Assembly: GCA_016783965.1 (NCBI GenBank)
Contig: JADHVO010000004.1
Span: forward strand, 310,001-374,000
Direction of reading: 5' to 3'
Source: Alphaproteobacteria bacterium
Lineage (GTDB): Bacteria; Pseudomonadota; Alphaproteobacteria; Micropepsales; Micropepsaceae
DNA: 64,000 bases
Positions 34,851-44,561 of the stretch are shown one piece after another (position 1 is the first letter of the stretch; every line of letters begins with the position of its first letter). The notes under the pieces were generated by a model that searched no databases, was not told the DNA's origin, and worked only from the letters and a program-made list of their open reading frames with translations. The position numbers were made by a program, and so were the translations under genes.

Positions 34851-35372
34851 GTGCTGTCGGGTCCCGAGCCGCTGACGGACGCGCATGACATTAGTCAATT
34901 CTCTTGCGGGAAATCCGCACTCGATCAGTGGCTGAAGACCCGCGCGCTCGCAAACCACCAGCACGGCTTCACACTTGTGATGGTGGCGCATGAAGCCCGA
35001 CGGGTAGTGGGCTTCTACGGTCTTGCACCAACCGGAGTGGAGCCGCGCCTTCTTTCGCGTCCCGTGCGTACCGGACAACCACCGAACCCAGTGCCGTGCA
35101 TCCTGCTAGGCCAACTTGCAACGGATAGCGCATGGGCAGGCCGAGGAATTGGGAGCGCCTTGCTGCGGAGCGCCGTGACACGCAGCCTTGAAGCATCAAA
35201 GCTGGTTGGCGGTCGCGCGCTTGTCGTACGCGCAGTGGACGCGGAGGCTGCCGACTATTGGCGACGACACGGTTTCATGGCGTCGAAGGATGATCCGCTG
35301 CTGTTCTTCCAATCCTTCCCCAACCTCGCCGCCACGCTGGGCGACACGGACAAGCGAGACTCAGTCCGGTAA
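34851..35372 (+). CDS. GNAT-family toxin (TacT/AtaT type)
   Basis: 173 aa from GTG 34851, 6 bp after the antitoxin stop. Toxin-type GNAT: starts with SQFSCGKSALDQWLKTRA (the FxCGxxxLDxWL block), acetyl-CoA loop AGRGIGSALL, and RRHGFMAS near the end. The family acetylates charged tRNAs and stops translation. Its 3' end overlaps the convergent PQQ gene by 12 bp. Confidence 0.9.
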   Translation: MLSGPEPLTDAHDISQFSCGKSALDQWLKTRALANHQHGFTLVMVAHEARRVVGFYGLAPTGVEPRLLSRPVRTGQPPNPVPCILLGQLATDSAWAGRGIGSALLRSAVTRSLEASKLVGGRALVVRAVDAEAADYWRRHGFMASKDDPLLFFQSFPNLAATLGDTDKRDSVR

Positions 35373-37274
35373 AGCGAAAGCCACGACCGTGTCGCCGCGC
35401 GTGGTGTCGAGTTTGGAGTGGCCTCCGGCGGCTATGACGACGTATTGCTTGCCTTTCCACATGTAGGTCATCGGTGTGGCCTGGCCTCCGGCGGGAAGGT
35501 CCGCCTTCCAGAGTTCCGCGCCGGTCTTTGCATCGAAGGCGCGGATATGGTTGTCCAGGGTCGCGCCGATGAAGACGAGGCCGCCGGCGGTGACGATGGG
35601 GCCGCCGAGATTGGGGACGCCGGCGGAGCCCAGCAGCCAGTCGGCAATGCTGCCCATCGAGCCCAACGGCACCGACCACAGAATCTTGCCGGTGTGCATG
35701 TCGATGGCGTGCAGCTGGCCCCAGGGCGGCGGGTTGCAGGGCACACCCAGCGGCCCGAGCATCGTCTGGCGCATCATGCCGAACGGCGCGCCGGTGTTGG
35801 GCGAGACTTCCTTGTCGAAGAAGCGCTCCCGCGCGGCGGTGAACTCTCTCCGGGGGATCAGCGTGACGAGGTGCATCACGTTCATCGTGTTGGCGTAGAC
35901 GACGTCGTGCGCCGGATCGAACGCGATGCCGCCCCAGTTCGAACCGCCGCCGGTGAAGGGGTAGATGATCGTGCCCCGCGCGCTGGGCGGCGTGTAGAGG
36001 CCGTCATTGCGCGCCGCGGCGATCATGTCGTGGCAGCGGCCGCGATCCCAGAACGTCAGGCCGAACGCGTCGTCGGGCGTGATGTGGCTGGGCGCGAGCG
36101 GCGCGGGTGCGATCGGGATCGGCTGCGTCGGCGAAAGCTGGTCGCCGGCGGCGGGGTCCTGCGGGACCTTGCGCTCGACCACGGGAATAATTGGTGCACC
36201 AGTGTCGCGGTTGATGGTGAAGAGCAGGCCCTGCTTGGTGGGTTGCAGCACGGCGGGGACCGTCTTGCCGTTGTACGTCACCATGCCGAGCGTGGGCTGC
36301 GCCGGAAGGTCGTAGTCCCACACATCGTGGTGCGTGGTCTGGAACGACCAGGCGACGGTACCGTCGGCAACGTGCAGCGCGACGATGGAGTTCGCGTACT
36401 TGCCCGAGCCGCGGCGCAGGCCGCCGAAGAAATCGGGACTGGCGCTGGTGCATGGCAGGAAGACGAGGCCGCGCTGTTCGTCGATGCTCATCGGCGCCCA
36501 GACATTGGCGGCGCCGGCGCGGTAGCCTTTCGGCGAGCCTGCGAGCGGATCGAAGCTCCATTTCAGTGCACCGGTCTTCGCGTCATAGGCGTAGACAGTG
36601 CCGCGCAGCTCATCGACCTTCTGGTTGTCGTCGATCGACGAGCCCACGATGACGACGCCGTGGCTCACCACCGGCGCTGACGTCGTGTGAATGCGGCCGT
36701 AACGATTGTGCGGACCTTCGGTTTGCGGGCCTTCGCCGATGACGACGGTACCGTTCTTGCCGAAGCCGGGGCAGAGCTTGCCATTGCGCGCATCGAGCGC
36801 GATCAGGCGGCGGTCGGCGGTGTTGAGATAGATGCGCGTGGCGCACAGCGTGTTGGGCGCACCGAGGTTGCTCGCGAACGCCACGCCCCGGCAGATGAAG
36901 TCGTTCGGGTAATGCATGTCGGCGTTGAGCTTTGGATCGAAGCGCCAGAACACGTAGCCCGAGCCGGGATCGATGGCGCTGACCTCGTTGAAGGGCGAGC
37001 AGACATAGAGTTTGCCCTCGGCCAGGATCGGCGTGTTCTCGAAGCTGGCGCGGTGCATCGCGTCGGCATGGGTGGTCATGTCGCCGGTCGAGAAGGTCCA
37101 GGCGACCTTCAGGTTCTTCACGTTCGCGGGCGTGATCTGGTTGGCCGGCGAGAAACGCTGGCCGCCCTGGTCGCCGCCATAGGTGGGCCAGCCGGGGTCG
37201 CCCGCGGCCTGAACTGCCCATGACGGGACGATGACAGCCGCGGCAAGGGCCAATCCGACGATCCAGCTTCTCAT
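35361..37274 (-). CDS. PQQ-dependent dehydrogenase (glucose dehydrogenase-like)
   Basis: 637 aa from ATG 37274 (GGGAGAGG just upstream). Signal peptide MRSWIVGLALAAAVIVPSWA. The rest is an eight-bladed quinoprotein propeller with tryptophan-docking repeats (GDPGWPTYGGDQGGQRFSPA, WAPMSIDEQRGLVFLPC, SNWGGIAFDPAHDVVYANT, GGPIVTAGGLVFIGAT). Resembles the periplasmic domain of membrane glucose/quinate dehydrogenase, but the five-helix quinone anchor is absent. Needs PQQ, whose synthesis genes are not in the window. Divergent from the LytTR gene across 44 bp. Confidence 0.88.
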   Translation of the reverse strand: MRSWIVGLALAAAVIVPSWAVQAAGDPGWPTYGGDQGGQRFSPANQITPANVKNLKVAWTFSTGDMTTHADAMHRASFENTPILAEGKLYVCSPFNEVSAIDPGSGYVFWRFDPKLNADMHYPNDFICRGVAFASNLGAPNTLCATRIYLNTADRRLIALDARNGKLCPGFGKNGTVVIGEGPQTEGPHNRYGRIHTTSAPVVSHGVVIVGSSIDDNQKVDELRGTVYAYDAKTGALKWSFDPLAGSPKGYRAGAANVWAPMSIDEQRGLVFLPCTSASPDFFGGLRRGSGKYANSIVALHVADGTVAWSFQTTHHDVWDYDLPAQPTLGMVTYNGKTVPAVLQPTKQGLLFTINRDTGAPIIPVVERKVPQDPAAGDQLSPTQPIPIAPAPLAPSHITPDDAFGLTFWDRGRCHDMIAAARNDGLYTPPSARGTIIYPFTGGGSNWGGIAFDPAHDVVYANTMNVMHLVTLIPRREFTAARERFFDKEVSPNTGAPFGMMRQTMLGPLGVPCNPPPWGQLHAIDMHTGKILWSVPLGSMGSIADWLLGSAGVPNLGGPIVTAGGLVFIGATLDNHIRAFDAKTGAELWKADLPAGGQATPMTYMWKGKQYVVIAAGGHSKLDTTRGDTVVAFALPD

Positions 37275-37318
37275 GTTCGCCTCTCCCGTAACGCGCCCCG
37301 GCGTCCTATCTTTGACGC

Positions 37319-38230
37319 ATGTCCGGGGTGAATTCCGACAGCGAACAATCTGTGCGCCTCCCCGCGCCGATGAAAGAGGCGCGGGATGGCGGGCGCGGGA
37401 TTCGTGATGTCTGGCAGTGGCTTGGGACGAGCGGCGATGCCGCCGGGACGAACGGCGCACGCGTCTTCTGGGCCGCGGTCAGCCTGACGGCCGGGCTGGT
37501 CGCGATCATCAACACGCTGAACATCATCACCATCCGGCACGACAATCCGAAGTGGGGGCTGGCGGGGCCAATCATCTGGGAGGCGACGAGCTGGGTCGCC
37601 CTGATGGCGTTCCTGTGGATTCCATGGATCGGGTTCCGGTTGGCGCCGCCATTGCAACGGCCGTGGTGGCGCGTGGCGGTGGTGCATCCGGTGGGTGCGT
37701 TCGTGTTCGGCGTGTGCCATGTCAGCGGCTTCGTCTTCCTGCGCAAGGCGATCTATTGGGTGTTCGGCGCCGAGTACGACTTCGGCGCGGTGGTGCCGAA
37801 CTTTCTCTACGAGTTCAGCAAGGACTGGATGGGCTACGCCATGCAGGTGGTGGGGTTCGCGCTGTTTGCGCGGCTGCTCCAGCCAGCGGCGCAAGCACCC
37901 GGCGAGACGATGTACACGATCCGGGACGGGGCGCGGATCGTGCGCGTGCCGCTGCGCGATATTCTGGCTGTGGCCTCGGCGGGGAATTACGTTGAGTTCG
38001 CGCTGCGCGACGGGCGGCGCGTGCTGATGCGCTCGCCGCTGTCGGCGATCGAGGCGGAGTTCGCGGCGCACGGCTTCGTGCGCGTGCACCGGAGCTGGCT
38101 GGTCAATGCGATGCAGATGACGGGACTGAAGCCGGAAGGCAGCGGCGACTACACGGTGGAATTGGGCGCGCTGAACGTACCGCTGTCGCGAAGGTTTCCG
38201 GATGCGCTGGCGCGGTTGCGGGCGACGTAG
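37319..38230 (+). CDS. Membrane-bound LytTR-domain regulator
   Basis: 303 aa. Four membrane helices (about 48-70, 85-105, 118-140, 165-185), then a C-terminal LytTR DNA-binding domain (IVRVPLRDILAVASAGNYVE, HGFVRVHRSWLVNAMQM). The plan is a membrane sensor joined to a DNA-binding domain, acting from the membrane. The short divergent gap with the PQQ dehydrogenase makes that gene a likely target. No receiver domain. Confidence 0.85.
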   Translation: MSGVNSDSEQSVRLPAPMKEARDGGRGIRDVWQWLGTSGDAAGTNGARVFWAAVSLTAGLVAIINTLNIITIRHDNPKWGLAGPIIWEATSWVALMAFLWIPWIGFRLAPPLQRPWWRVAVVHPVGAFVFGVCHVSGFVFLRKAIYWVFGAEYDFGAVVPNFLYEFSKDWMGYAMQVVGFALFARLLQPAAQAPGETMYTIRDGARIVRVPLRDILAVASAGNYVEFALRDGRRVLMRSPLSAIEAEFAAHGFVRVHRSWLVNAMQMTGLKPEGSGDYTVELGALNVPLSRRFPDALARLRAT

Positions 38231-38232
38231 CG

Positions 38233-38538
38233 GTGGCAACGTCGTATTTCCGCGCGCGATGGCCGGAGCCTGAGGTGCCGGATGGCGAGCCGCTCTGGTT
38301 TCTCTACGAAGTCGACGAACAAGCGGATGCCGTGCTGCGCAATGTCGAGGTCTTTCCTGACGGTAGGATCACACGCAACAGCATCGAGATCGAGCAGCGG
38401 AAAGGACACCGCTGTCGCTCGCTGATTGACTGTTCTCTGGCCGATGGATTCTCGGACGCCAAGAAGCAAGTAATCGCGGCGGCCGAGTTCGAAGCGTTCT
38501 GGAGGCGCGGTGTTGATACCCCGTGGTGGTTCCCGTAG
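38233..38538 (+). CDS. DUF6881-like small protein
   Basis: 101 aa from GTG 38233, 2 bp after the LytTR stop. SYFRARWPEPEVPDGEPLWF, RNVEVFPDGRITRN, and AEFEAFWRRG fit the DUF6881 pattern of small soluble proteins often seen in toxin-immunity settings. Function unknown. Confidence 0.6.
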   Translation: MATSYFRARWPEPEVPDGEPLWFLYEVDEQADAVLRNVEVFPDGRITRNSIEIEQRKGHRCRSLIDCSLADGFSDAKKQVIAAAEFEAFWRRGVDTPWWFP

Positions 38539-38570
38539 CGCGCTGACAGTCGGTCCGCACAAAACCTGTT

Positions 38571-38695
38571 CGTCATGGCCGGGCTCGTCCCGGCCATCCA
38601 AGATCACGAACGGTGCAGAACGAAGCTCTGCACGTGCCGCGCTTAATCCCGAAACATGGTGTTCTTGGGTCGCCGGGACGAGCCCGGCGATGACG
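38571..38695. repeat. Long inverted repeat (CGTCATGGCCGGGCTCGTCC type)
   Basis: 33-nt arms (38571-38603 and 38663-38695), 4 mismatches. Each arm is itself nearly palindromic (GGCCGGG-CTCGT-CCCGGCC). The class is widespread between genes in alphaproteobacteria. Lies between the DUF6881-like gene and the convergent zeta-subunit gene. Confidence 0.85.
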
Positions 38696-38727
38696 ATCTT
38701 AATTTGATAGCGGACCGCGGCGCGAAG

Positions 38728-39048
38728 CTACTTCGCTTCCTTGCTGACCTGTTCGGCGGCGGTTTCGAGGAGGGTGGCCATGTGGGCGCGGATGGCGGCG
38801 TCGGTCACGCTGGCGGGGAGATCGGCGCGGACCTTGGCGAAGACGTCTTCGTCGCCGTGCGCCTTGAATTCGGCGGCGATGACGTCCTTGGCGTAGGCAG
38901 CGGCGGCATCGCCCGACTTGCCCAGTTTCTCGGCAGCCCAGAGGCCCAGAAGCTTGTTGCGGCGGGCCATCACCTTGAAGCGGGTTTCCTCATCGTGCGC
39001 GAACTTGCTCTCGAAGCCCTTTTCGCGATCCTTGAAACCACCGCTCAT
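38728..39048 (-). CDS. F1-ATPase inhibitor subunit zeta (DUF1476)
   Basis: 106 aa. [20 protein letters not shown] is the family start, then [16 protein letters not shown] and [14 protein letters not shown]. In Paracoccus the zeta protein blocks ATP hydrolysis by F1FO-ATPase; the family is restricted to Alphaproteobacteria, which helps place the organism. Divergent from purC with a 198-bp gap. Confidence 0.93.
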   Translation of the reverse strand: MSGGFKDREKGFESKFAHDEETRFKVMARRNKLLGLWAAEKLGKSGDAAAAYAKDVIAAEFKAHGDEDVFAKVRADLPASVTDAAIRAHMATLLETAAEQVSKEAK

Positions 39049-39246
39049 GTCATAACCCCTTGTTATGGAAGGACGAATATGCCCTGTCCGCAGCGCGCAG
39101 CATTACCGGCGCGCAAGCTTGTGGACAGCGAAGAGATAGGGGGGTATGCGCCCTTTCGCAACGTTGTTTCGGAACGCGGCAACCGGCTATTTTGCCGCTT
39201 CGACGGGAGCCCGTTTCGCGTTTTTGGCGGTCTAAAGGACGAATCT

Positions 39247-40011
39247 ATGAAGCGCCGGCGCATGATTTATGAGGGCAAGGCCAAGATCCTCTACGAGGGA
39301 CCGGAGCCCGGCACGCTGATCCAGTACTTCAAGGACGACACTACCGCGTTCGACGCGACGAAGAAGGCCGTGCTGGACGGCAAGGGCGTGCTGAACAACC
39401 GCATCAGCGAATATTTGATGACGCAGCTGAACGCGATCGGCGTGCCGACGCACTTCATCAAGCGCCTGAACATGCGCGAGCAGCTGGTCAAGGAAGTCGA
39501 GATCATTCCGCTGGAAGTGATCGTGCGCAACGTGGCGGCCGGCTCGATGGCGAAGCGCCTGGGGATCGAGGAAGGCACGGTGCTGCCGCGATCGATCATC
39601 GAATACTGCTACAAGAACGACGCGCTGCACGACCCGCTGGTGAGCGAGGAACACATCACGGCATTCGGCTGGGCTTCGCCGCAGGACCTGGACGACATCG
39701 TCAACCTGACGATCCGCATCAACGACTTCCTGTCGGGACTGTTCCTGGGCGTCGGCATCAAGCTGGTGGACTTCAAGGTCGAGTTCGGGCGGCTGTGGGA
39801 GAACGACTACATGCGGATCGTGCTGGCCGACGAGATCAGCCCGGATTCCTGCCGCCTGTGGGACGTGAACACCAACGACAAGATGGACAAGGACCGCTTC
39901 CGCCGCGATTTGGGCGGCGTGGTTGAGGCATATTCCGAGGTTGCCCGTCGGCTGGGCATCATGCCCGAGTCGATCCAGGGCGAGGCGAAGGGACCGCAGC
40001 TCGTCAAATGA
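39247..40011 (+). CDS. purC: SAICAR synthase
   Basis: 254 aa; joins CAIR and aspartate in purine synthesis. Seen: [37 protein letters not shown] and [14 protein letters not shown]. First of four pur genes in a row. Its stop overlaps purS by 4 bp. Frame continues upstream of 39247 but ATG 39247 matches the family start. Confidence 0.97.
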   Translation: MKRRRMIYEGKAKILYEGPEPGTLIQYFKDDTTAFDATKKAVLDGKGVLNNRISEYLMTQLNAIGVPTHFIKRLNMREQLVKEVEIIPLEVIVRNVAAGSMAKRLGIEEGTVLPRSIIEYCYKNDALHDPLVSEEHITAFGWASPQDLDDIVNLTIRINDFLSGLFLGVGIKLVDFKVEFGRLWENDYMRIVLADEISPDSCRLWDVNTNDKMDKDRFRRDLGGVVEAYSEVARRLGIMPESIQGEAKGPQLVK

Positions 40012-40250
40012 AGGCCCGCGTTTTCGTCACGTTGAAGACCGGCGTGCTGGACCCGCAGGGGAAGGCCATCGGGCATGCGCTGAACGGGCTGGGCTTCGAC
40101 GCGGTCGGCGAGGTGCGCCAGGGCAAGGTGATCGACATCGAGCTTGCCGGGTCCGACGAAGCCAAGGCGCGCGGCGACCTGAAGGCGATGTGCGAAAAGC
40201 TGCTCGCCAATACCGTGATCGAGAAATACGAGATCGAGTTGAAGGGATGA
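40008..40250 (+). CDS. purS: FGAM synthase subunit PurS
   Basis: 80 aa; small structural subunit that bridges PurL and PurQ in the three-part FGAM synthase. Seen: [20 protein letters not shown] and VIEKYEIEL. Start overlaps the purC stop. Confidence 0.95.
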   Translation: MKARVFVTLKTGVLDPQGKAIGHALNGLGFDAVGEVRQGKVIDIELAGSDEAKARGDLKAMCEKLLANTVIEKYEIELKG

Positions 40251-40261
40251 ACCGCTCCACT

Positions 40262-40364
40262 TGTCATGGCCCGCGAATGCGGGCCACCCAGGTGACGCCC
40301 CGCCCCAACCTTGCATCTTCTAAGAAGACGAAAACTGGGTGGCCCGCATTCGCGGGCCATGACA
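40262..40364. repeat. Perfect 30-bp inverted repeat between purS and purQ
   Basis: Arms 40262-40291 and 40335-40364 are exact reverse complements, 43 bp apart. Each arm contains its own palindrome (GGCCCGC-GAAT-GCGGGCC), so the RNA can fold in two ways: one long stem or two small ones. Sits within the pur operon. Confidence 0.9.
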
Positions 40365-40386
40365 GTTGTGCTGTGGAGAGTGCGTC

Positions 40387-41055
40387 GTGAAATCGGCCGT
40401 GATCGTTTTCCCTGCTTCGAACTGCGACCGCGATGCGGCGACGGCGCTGGAGCAGATGACCGGCAAGGCGGCGCACATGGTGTGGCACCAGGACAGCGAG
40501 CTGCCGGACGTGGACCTGGTGGTGCTGCCAGGCGGGTTCTCCTACGGGGACTATCTCCGTTGCGGGGCGATGGCGAGCCAGTCGGCGGTGATGCGCGCGG
40601 TGAGGGCGCATGCGGACAAGGGCGGCGCGGTGCTGGGCATCTGCAACGGCTTCCAGGTACTGACGGAAACGCACCTTCTGCCGGGCGCGCTGATGCGCAA
40701 TGCGGGGCTGAAATTCGTGTGCCGGCCGGTGAGCCTTGAGGTGGACGAAACGCAGAGCGCCTTCACGCGGAAGTATTCCAAGGGCGAACAGGTCTCGTTC
40801 CCGGTGGCACATGGCGAGGGCAACTACTACGCCGACGACGAGACGCTGAACCGGATCGAGGGCGAGGGACGCGTCGTGTTCCGCTATGCGGCGGGGGACA
40901 ACCCGAACGGCTCGGCGCGCAACATCGCGGGCATCCTGAACGAGAAGCGCAACGTGCTGGGCCTGATGCCGCATCCGGAGCGCGTGGTCGATCCACTGTT
41001 GGGCGGAACGGACGGGCGCAAGATGTTCGAGAGTTTGATCGAGACGCTGTCGTGA
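40387..41055 (+). CDS. purQ: FGAM synthase glutaminase subunit PurQ
   Basis: 222 aa from GTG 40387. Class I glutamine amidotransferase: [12 protein letters not shown], nucleophile Cys in [10 protein letters not shown], and His/Glu in GLMPHPER. Supplies ammonia to PurL. Confidence 0.97.
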   Translation: MKSAVIVFPASNCDRDAATALEQMTGKAAHMVWHQDSELPDVDLVVLPGGFSYGDYLRCGAMASQSAVMRAVRAHADKGGAVLGICNGFQVLTETHLLPGALMRNAGLKFVCRPVSLEVDETQSAFTRKYSKGEQVSFPVAHGEGNYYADDETLNRIEGEGRVVFRYAAGDNPNGSARNIAGILNEKRNVLGLMPHPERVVDPLLGGTDGRKMFESLIETLS

Positions 41056-41067
41056 CGCTTTCCATGT

Positions 41068-41190
41068 ATCTCCCTCGCCCCCGCGTAGCGGGGGAGAGGG
41101 TCGGGGTGAGGGGGTGCTGCACGATCGAGCGCTGCTTGAGACACCCCCTCACCCTAACCCTCTCCCCCACATGCGTGGGGGCGAGGGGAT
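41068..41190. repeat. 49-nt inverted repeat between purQ and purL
   Basis: Arms 41068-41116 and 41142-41190 are near-perfect reverse complements around a 25-bp centre. Each arm holds a nested CCCCCGCG/GGGGGAG hairpin and the block GGGTGAGGGGGTG. A different class from the elements at 40262 and 43428. Confidence 0.85.
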
Positions 41191-41209
41191 TTCATCGAGT
41201 TTGTTGGTC

Positions 41210-43423
41210 ATGACCGCCATCACCCCTGCCCTCGTCAAGGAACACGGCCTCTCGGAGGACGAGTATGCGCGCATCCTTCAGCTGATGAACCGGGAGCCGA
41301 CGCTGGTGGAGCTCGGCATCTTCTCGGTGATGTGGTCGGAGCATTGCTCGTACAAGTCGACGCGCGTGCATCTCGCGAAGCTGCCGACGAAAGCGTCGTG
41401 GGTGATTCAGGGGCCGGGCGAGAATGCCGGCGTGATCGACATCGGCGACGGCGACGCCTGCATCTTCAAGATGGAGAGCCACAACCATCCCTCGTTCATC
41501 GAGCCCTATCAGGGCGCGGCGACCGGCGTGGGCGGCATCATGCGCGACGTCTTCACCATGGGCGCGCGGCCGATCGCGATGATGAACGCGCTGCGCTTCG
41601 GCGAGCCGTCGCACCCGAAGACCCGGCACCTCGTCAGCGGCGTGGTGAGCGGGATCGGCGGCTACGGCAATTGCATGGGCGTGCCGACGGTCGGCGGCGA
41701 GGTGAACTTCCACAAGAGCTACAACGGCAACATCCTGGTCAACGCGATGTGCGTGGGGCTGGCGAAGGCCAACAAGATCTTCCTGTCGGCGGCGAAGGGC
41801 GCGGGCAATCCGGTGGTCTACGTCGGGTCGAAAACCGGGCGCGACGGCATCCACGGCGCGACCATGGCGTCGGCCGAGTTCGACGATGCGAGCGAGGAGA
41901 AGCGGCCGACGGTGCAGGTGGGCGATCCGTTCACCGAGAAGCTGCTCTTGGAAGCGTGCCTGGAGCTGATGGCGACGGATGCGATCATCGCGATCCAGGA
42001 CATGGGCGCGGCGGGGCTGACGTCATCCTCCGCCGAGATGGGCGACAAGGGCGGGAGCGGGATCGAGCTTGATCTCGACAAGGTGCCGCAGCGCGAAGCG
42101 AACATGACGGCGTACGAGATGATGCTGTCGGAATCGCAGGAGCGCATGCTGGCGGTGCTGAAGCCGGGGCGCGAGGCGGAAGCGGAGCGCATCTTCAGGA
42201 AGTGGGAGCTGGACTTCGCGGTGATCGGCATCACGACCGACACCAAGCGGCTGGTGGTCAAGCACAAGGGCAGGATGGAGGCCGACATGCCGATCACGGC
42301 GCTGTCGGACGAGGCGCCGAAATATTCGCGGCCCTATGCCGAGCAGCCGGTGGCGGTCGGATTCGAGAATGCGCCAAGCCTGCCGAAGCGCGATATCCTG
42401 AAATCGCTCAAGCAGATCATGGGTTCGCCCGACATGTGTTCGCGCCGCTGGGTGTGGGAGCAGTACGATACCTCGGTGATGGCGGACACGGTGCAGCATC
42501 CGGGCGGCGACGCGGCTGTGGTGCGCGTTCATGGCACCAAGAAGGGGCTGGCGATCACGACCGACGTGACGCCGCGCTATTGCCTCGCCAATCCGTTCGA
42601 GGGCGCGAAGCAGGCGGTGGCAGAAGCCTGGCGCAACATCACCGCGGTGGGCGCCAGGCCGCTGGCGGTGACGGACAACCTGAACTACGGCAATCCGCAG
42701 AAGCCCGAGATCATGGCGCAGATCGTGCGCAGCATCGACGGCATCGGCGAGGCGTGCCGGGCGCTCGACTTCCCGGTGATCGGCGGCAATTGCTCGCTCT
42801 ACAACGAGACCAACGGCGAAGGCATCCTGCCGACGCCGGCGATCGGCGGCGTGGGGCTGATGCAGGACGTGGCGCGCATGGCGACCGTCGCGTTCAGGCG
42901 CGTGGGCGACGCGGTACTGTTGATCGGCGACACGCGTGGGCACCTGGGGCAGTCGATCTATCTGCGCGAGATCGAGGGACGCGAGGAAGGCGCCGCGCCG
43001 CCGGTGCACCTGCCGAGCGAGAAGCGCAACGGCGATTTCGTGCGGAAGCTGATCGAGGGTGGGCGCGTAACGACGGTGCACGACGTGTCGGACGGCGGGC
43101 TGCTGGTGGCGCTGGCGGAGATGGCACTGGCGGGCGACGTGGGTGTCGATGTCGGTGTCGCCGGGACGACGGTCGAAACCGTACCGTTCTTTTTCGGCGA
43201 GGACCAGGCGCGCTATGTGGTGGCGGCGTCGGCCGAGGAGATCGACAAGATCGAGGGTGAACTGCGCACGGCGAACATCGTGCACGCGATCATCGGCAAG
43301 ACGATCGCCTCCAAGGTGGTGCGCGTCGAGCGCGAAGGAGAGATCGCGCTGAGCGAACTGCGCGCGGCGCATGAAGGATGGTTTCCGCGCTTCATGAGCG
43401 AAGAACTGCCCTTGACGAATTGA
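41210..43423 (+). CDS. purL: FGAM synthase PurL (small form)
   Basis: 737 aa; the ATP-dependent FGAR amidotransferase core of the short type that needs PurQ and PurS. Seen: [35 protein letters not shown], and [15 protein letters not shown], later [10 protein letters not shown] and [15 protein letters not shown]. Start ATG 41210 gives the family N-terminus; the frame extends upstream only through the repeat. Confidence 0.97.
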   Translation: MTAITPALVKEHGLSEDEYARILQLMNREPTLVELGIFSVMWSEHCSYKSTRVHLAKLPTKASWVIQGPGENAGVIDIGDGDACIFKMESHNHPSFIEPYQGAATGVGGIMRDVFTMGARPIAMMNALRFGEPSHPKTRHLVSGVVSGIGGYGNCMGVPTVGGEVNFHKSYNGNILVNAMCVGLAKANKIFLSAAKGAGNPVVYVGSKTGRDGIHGATMASAEFDDASEEKRPTVQVGDPFTEKLLLEACLELMATDAIIAIQDMGAAGLTSSSAEMGDKGGSGIELDLDKVPQREANMTAYEMMLSESQERMLAVLKPGREAEAERIFRKWELDFAVIGITTDTKRLVVKHKGRMEADMPITALSDEAPKYSRPYAEQPVAVGFENAPSLPKRDILKSLKQIMGSPDMCSRRWVWEQYDTSVMADTVQHPGGDAAVVRVHGTKKGLAITTDVTPRYCLANPFEGAKQAVAEAWRNITAVGARPLAVTDNLNYGNPQKPEIMAQIVRSIDGIGEACRALDFPVIGGNCSLYNETNGEGILPTPAIGGVGLMQDVARMATVAFRRVGDAVLLIGDTRGHLGQSIYLREIEGREEGAAPPVHLPSEKRNGDFVRKLIEGGRVTTVHDVSDGGLLVALAEMALAGDVGVDVGVAGTTVETVPFFFGEDQARYVVAASAEEIDKIEGELRTANIVHAIIGKTIASKVVRVEREGEIALSELRAAHEGWFPRFMSEELPLTN

Positions 43424-43427
43424 TGGG

Positions 43428-43449
43428 TGGCCGGGTCAAAGCCCGGCCA
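43428..43449. repeat. Short palindromic element between purL and bolA
   Basis: TGGCCGGG (43428-43435) and CCCGGCCA (43442-43449). It looks like a half copy of the GTCATGGCCGGGC class seen at 38571. Confidence 0.6.
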
Positions 43450-43462
43450 TGGAGAACTGACC

Positions 43463-43693
43463 ATGGGCATGAAGGGTGACGAGATCGCGCGGATGATCAA
43501 GGCGGCGTTCCCCGACGCCGATGTGACGATGACCGACCTCGCGGGCGACGACAATCACTGGGCCGCGGTGGTGGCCTCGGGCGCGTTCAAGGGCAAGAGC
43601 CGGGTGCAGCAGCACCAGATGGTCTACGCCGCGCTCAAGGGCAACATGGGCGGTGTGCTGCACGCCCTGCAACTGACGACGCAGGCGAAGTAG
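43463..43693 (+). CDS. BolA-like protein
   Basis: 76 aa from ATG 43463 (MGMKGDEIARMIKAAFPDAD; an ATG 6 nt later is also usable). Class II KH-like BolA/IbaG fold: DLAGDDNHWAAVVASGAFKG, RVQQHQMVYAALKG. Pairs with CGFS glutaredoxins through a [2Fe-2S] cluster. The glutaredoxin usually follows directly in relatives; here it is 2.5 kb away. Confidence 0.9.
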   Translation: MGMKGDEIARMIKAAFPDADVTMTDLAGDDNHWAAVVASGAFKGKSRVQQHQMVYAALKGNMGGVLHALQLTTQAK

Positions 43694-43697
43694 CCCG

Positions 43698-44480
43698 TCA
43701 CCACGGGAACGTGCCGACCTCGATGTCGTAAAACATGCCGCTGGGACCGTCCGCGGGAAGCGTGGCAAGTTGCACGACCGTTCTGGCACCCTCTTCCGCC
43801 GAGCCGAATCCCTGGGCGGCGAGGACCTTGCCGCGGCCGGGACCACTCAAGTCGGTAGCCACGGGGCCGGGTGTTTTCGCGCTGGGGCTGGCGGCGTTGA
43901 CCTTGACCGGCGTGTCTTTCAGCTCCTGTGCAAACAGGACCGTCGCGAGATTGAGGGCGGCTTTCGACGTCTTGTAGCCCAGGATGTTCAGCGCAGGGCC
44001 GTAGTCGTTCTTGGGGTCGGTGTTGTAAGCGAAGGAACCGAGGCCGCTCGAGACGTTGACAATCCTGCCGGCGGCCGACTTGCGCAACCGCGGGAGGAAC
44101 GCCTGCGTCACTGCGACGGCGCCGAAGTAGTTCACGTCGAACGTGGTGCGCAGGTTCGCCATCGGCAGCTCCGAGGGTGAGAAAGGACCGTTGGTGGCAG
44201 AATTGCGGTCAAGAGAGATCGCGGCGTTGTTGATCAGCGCATCAAGCACGGGCGTGGCGGCGGCGACGGTCCGTGCGGCGGCCGCAATCTGCGCATCGTC
44301 CGTCACGTCGAGTTGCAGGAAGCGGACGTCGAGATCCTTGGCGCGCAGTTCGCCTTCGGCATCGCGCCCCTTCGCGGCGTCGCGGGCGCCCAGCCAGACC
44401 GTGTAACCCTGACGCGCAAGCTGTTCGACCACAGCAAGGCCGATGCCGCGATTTCCACCGGTGACGAGGGCTGTGGGCAT
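43698..44480 (-). CDS. Short-chain dehydrogenase/reductase
   Basis: 260 aa from ATG 44480 (AAGGAG upstream). NAD(P) site TGGNRGIG, NNAA motif (ALINNAAIS), catalytic Ser in NVSSGLGS and Tyr-x3-Lys in GYKTSKAAL. The end (PADGPSGMFYDIEVGTFPW) matches plant-type carbonyl-reductase-like SDRs; substrate unknown. Divergent from a TetR gene with two matched operators between, so probably induced by its substrate. Confidence 0.9.
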   Translation of the reverse strand: MPTALVTGGNRGIGLAVVEQLARQGYTVWLGARDAAKGRDAEGELRAKDLDVRFLQLDVTDDAQIAAAARTVAAATPVLDALINNAAISLDRNSATNGPFSPSELPMANLRTTFDVNYFGAVAVTQAFLPRLRKSAAGRIVNVSSGLGSFAYNTDPKNDYGPALNILGYKTSKAALNLATVLFAQELKDTPVKVNAASPSAKTPGPVATDLSGPGRGKVLAAQGFGSAEEGARTVVQLATLPADGPSGMFYDIEVGTFPW

Positions 44481-44492
44481 GGGCGGCTCCTT

Positions 44493-44541
44493 GGTTGACC
44501 TTGTCAACCTGATGTAGAACGCGAGGTTGACCTTGTCAACC
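44493..44541. promoter_or_regulatory. Two identical TetR operators
   Basis: Two exact copies of the 17-bp palindrome GGTTGACCTTGTCAACC (44493-44509 and 44525-44541), 32 bp apart centre to centre (three helical turns), between the divergent SDR and TetR genes. Confidence 0.85.
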
Positions 44542-44561
44542 TCGGGGCCCATGATTCTTCC

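Noticed and set aside
40262..41190. CRISPR-like repeats in the pur gaps
   Set aside because: Each is one inverted repeat of its own class, with no direct repeats at regular spacing and no cas genes.
42023..43372. 449-codon minus-strand frame within purL
   Set aside because: Antisense of purL, rich in His and Arg, no motif.
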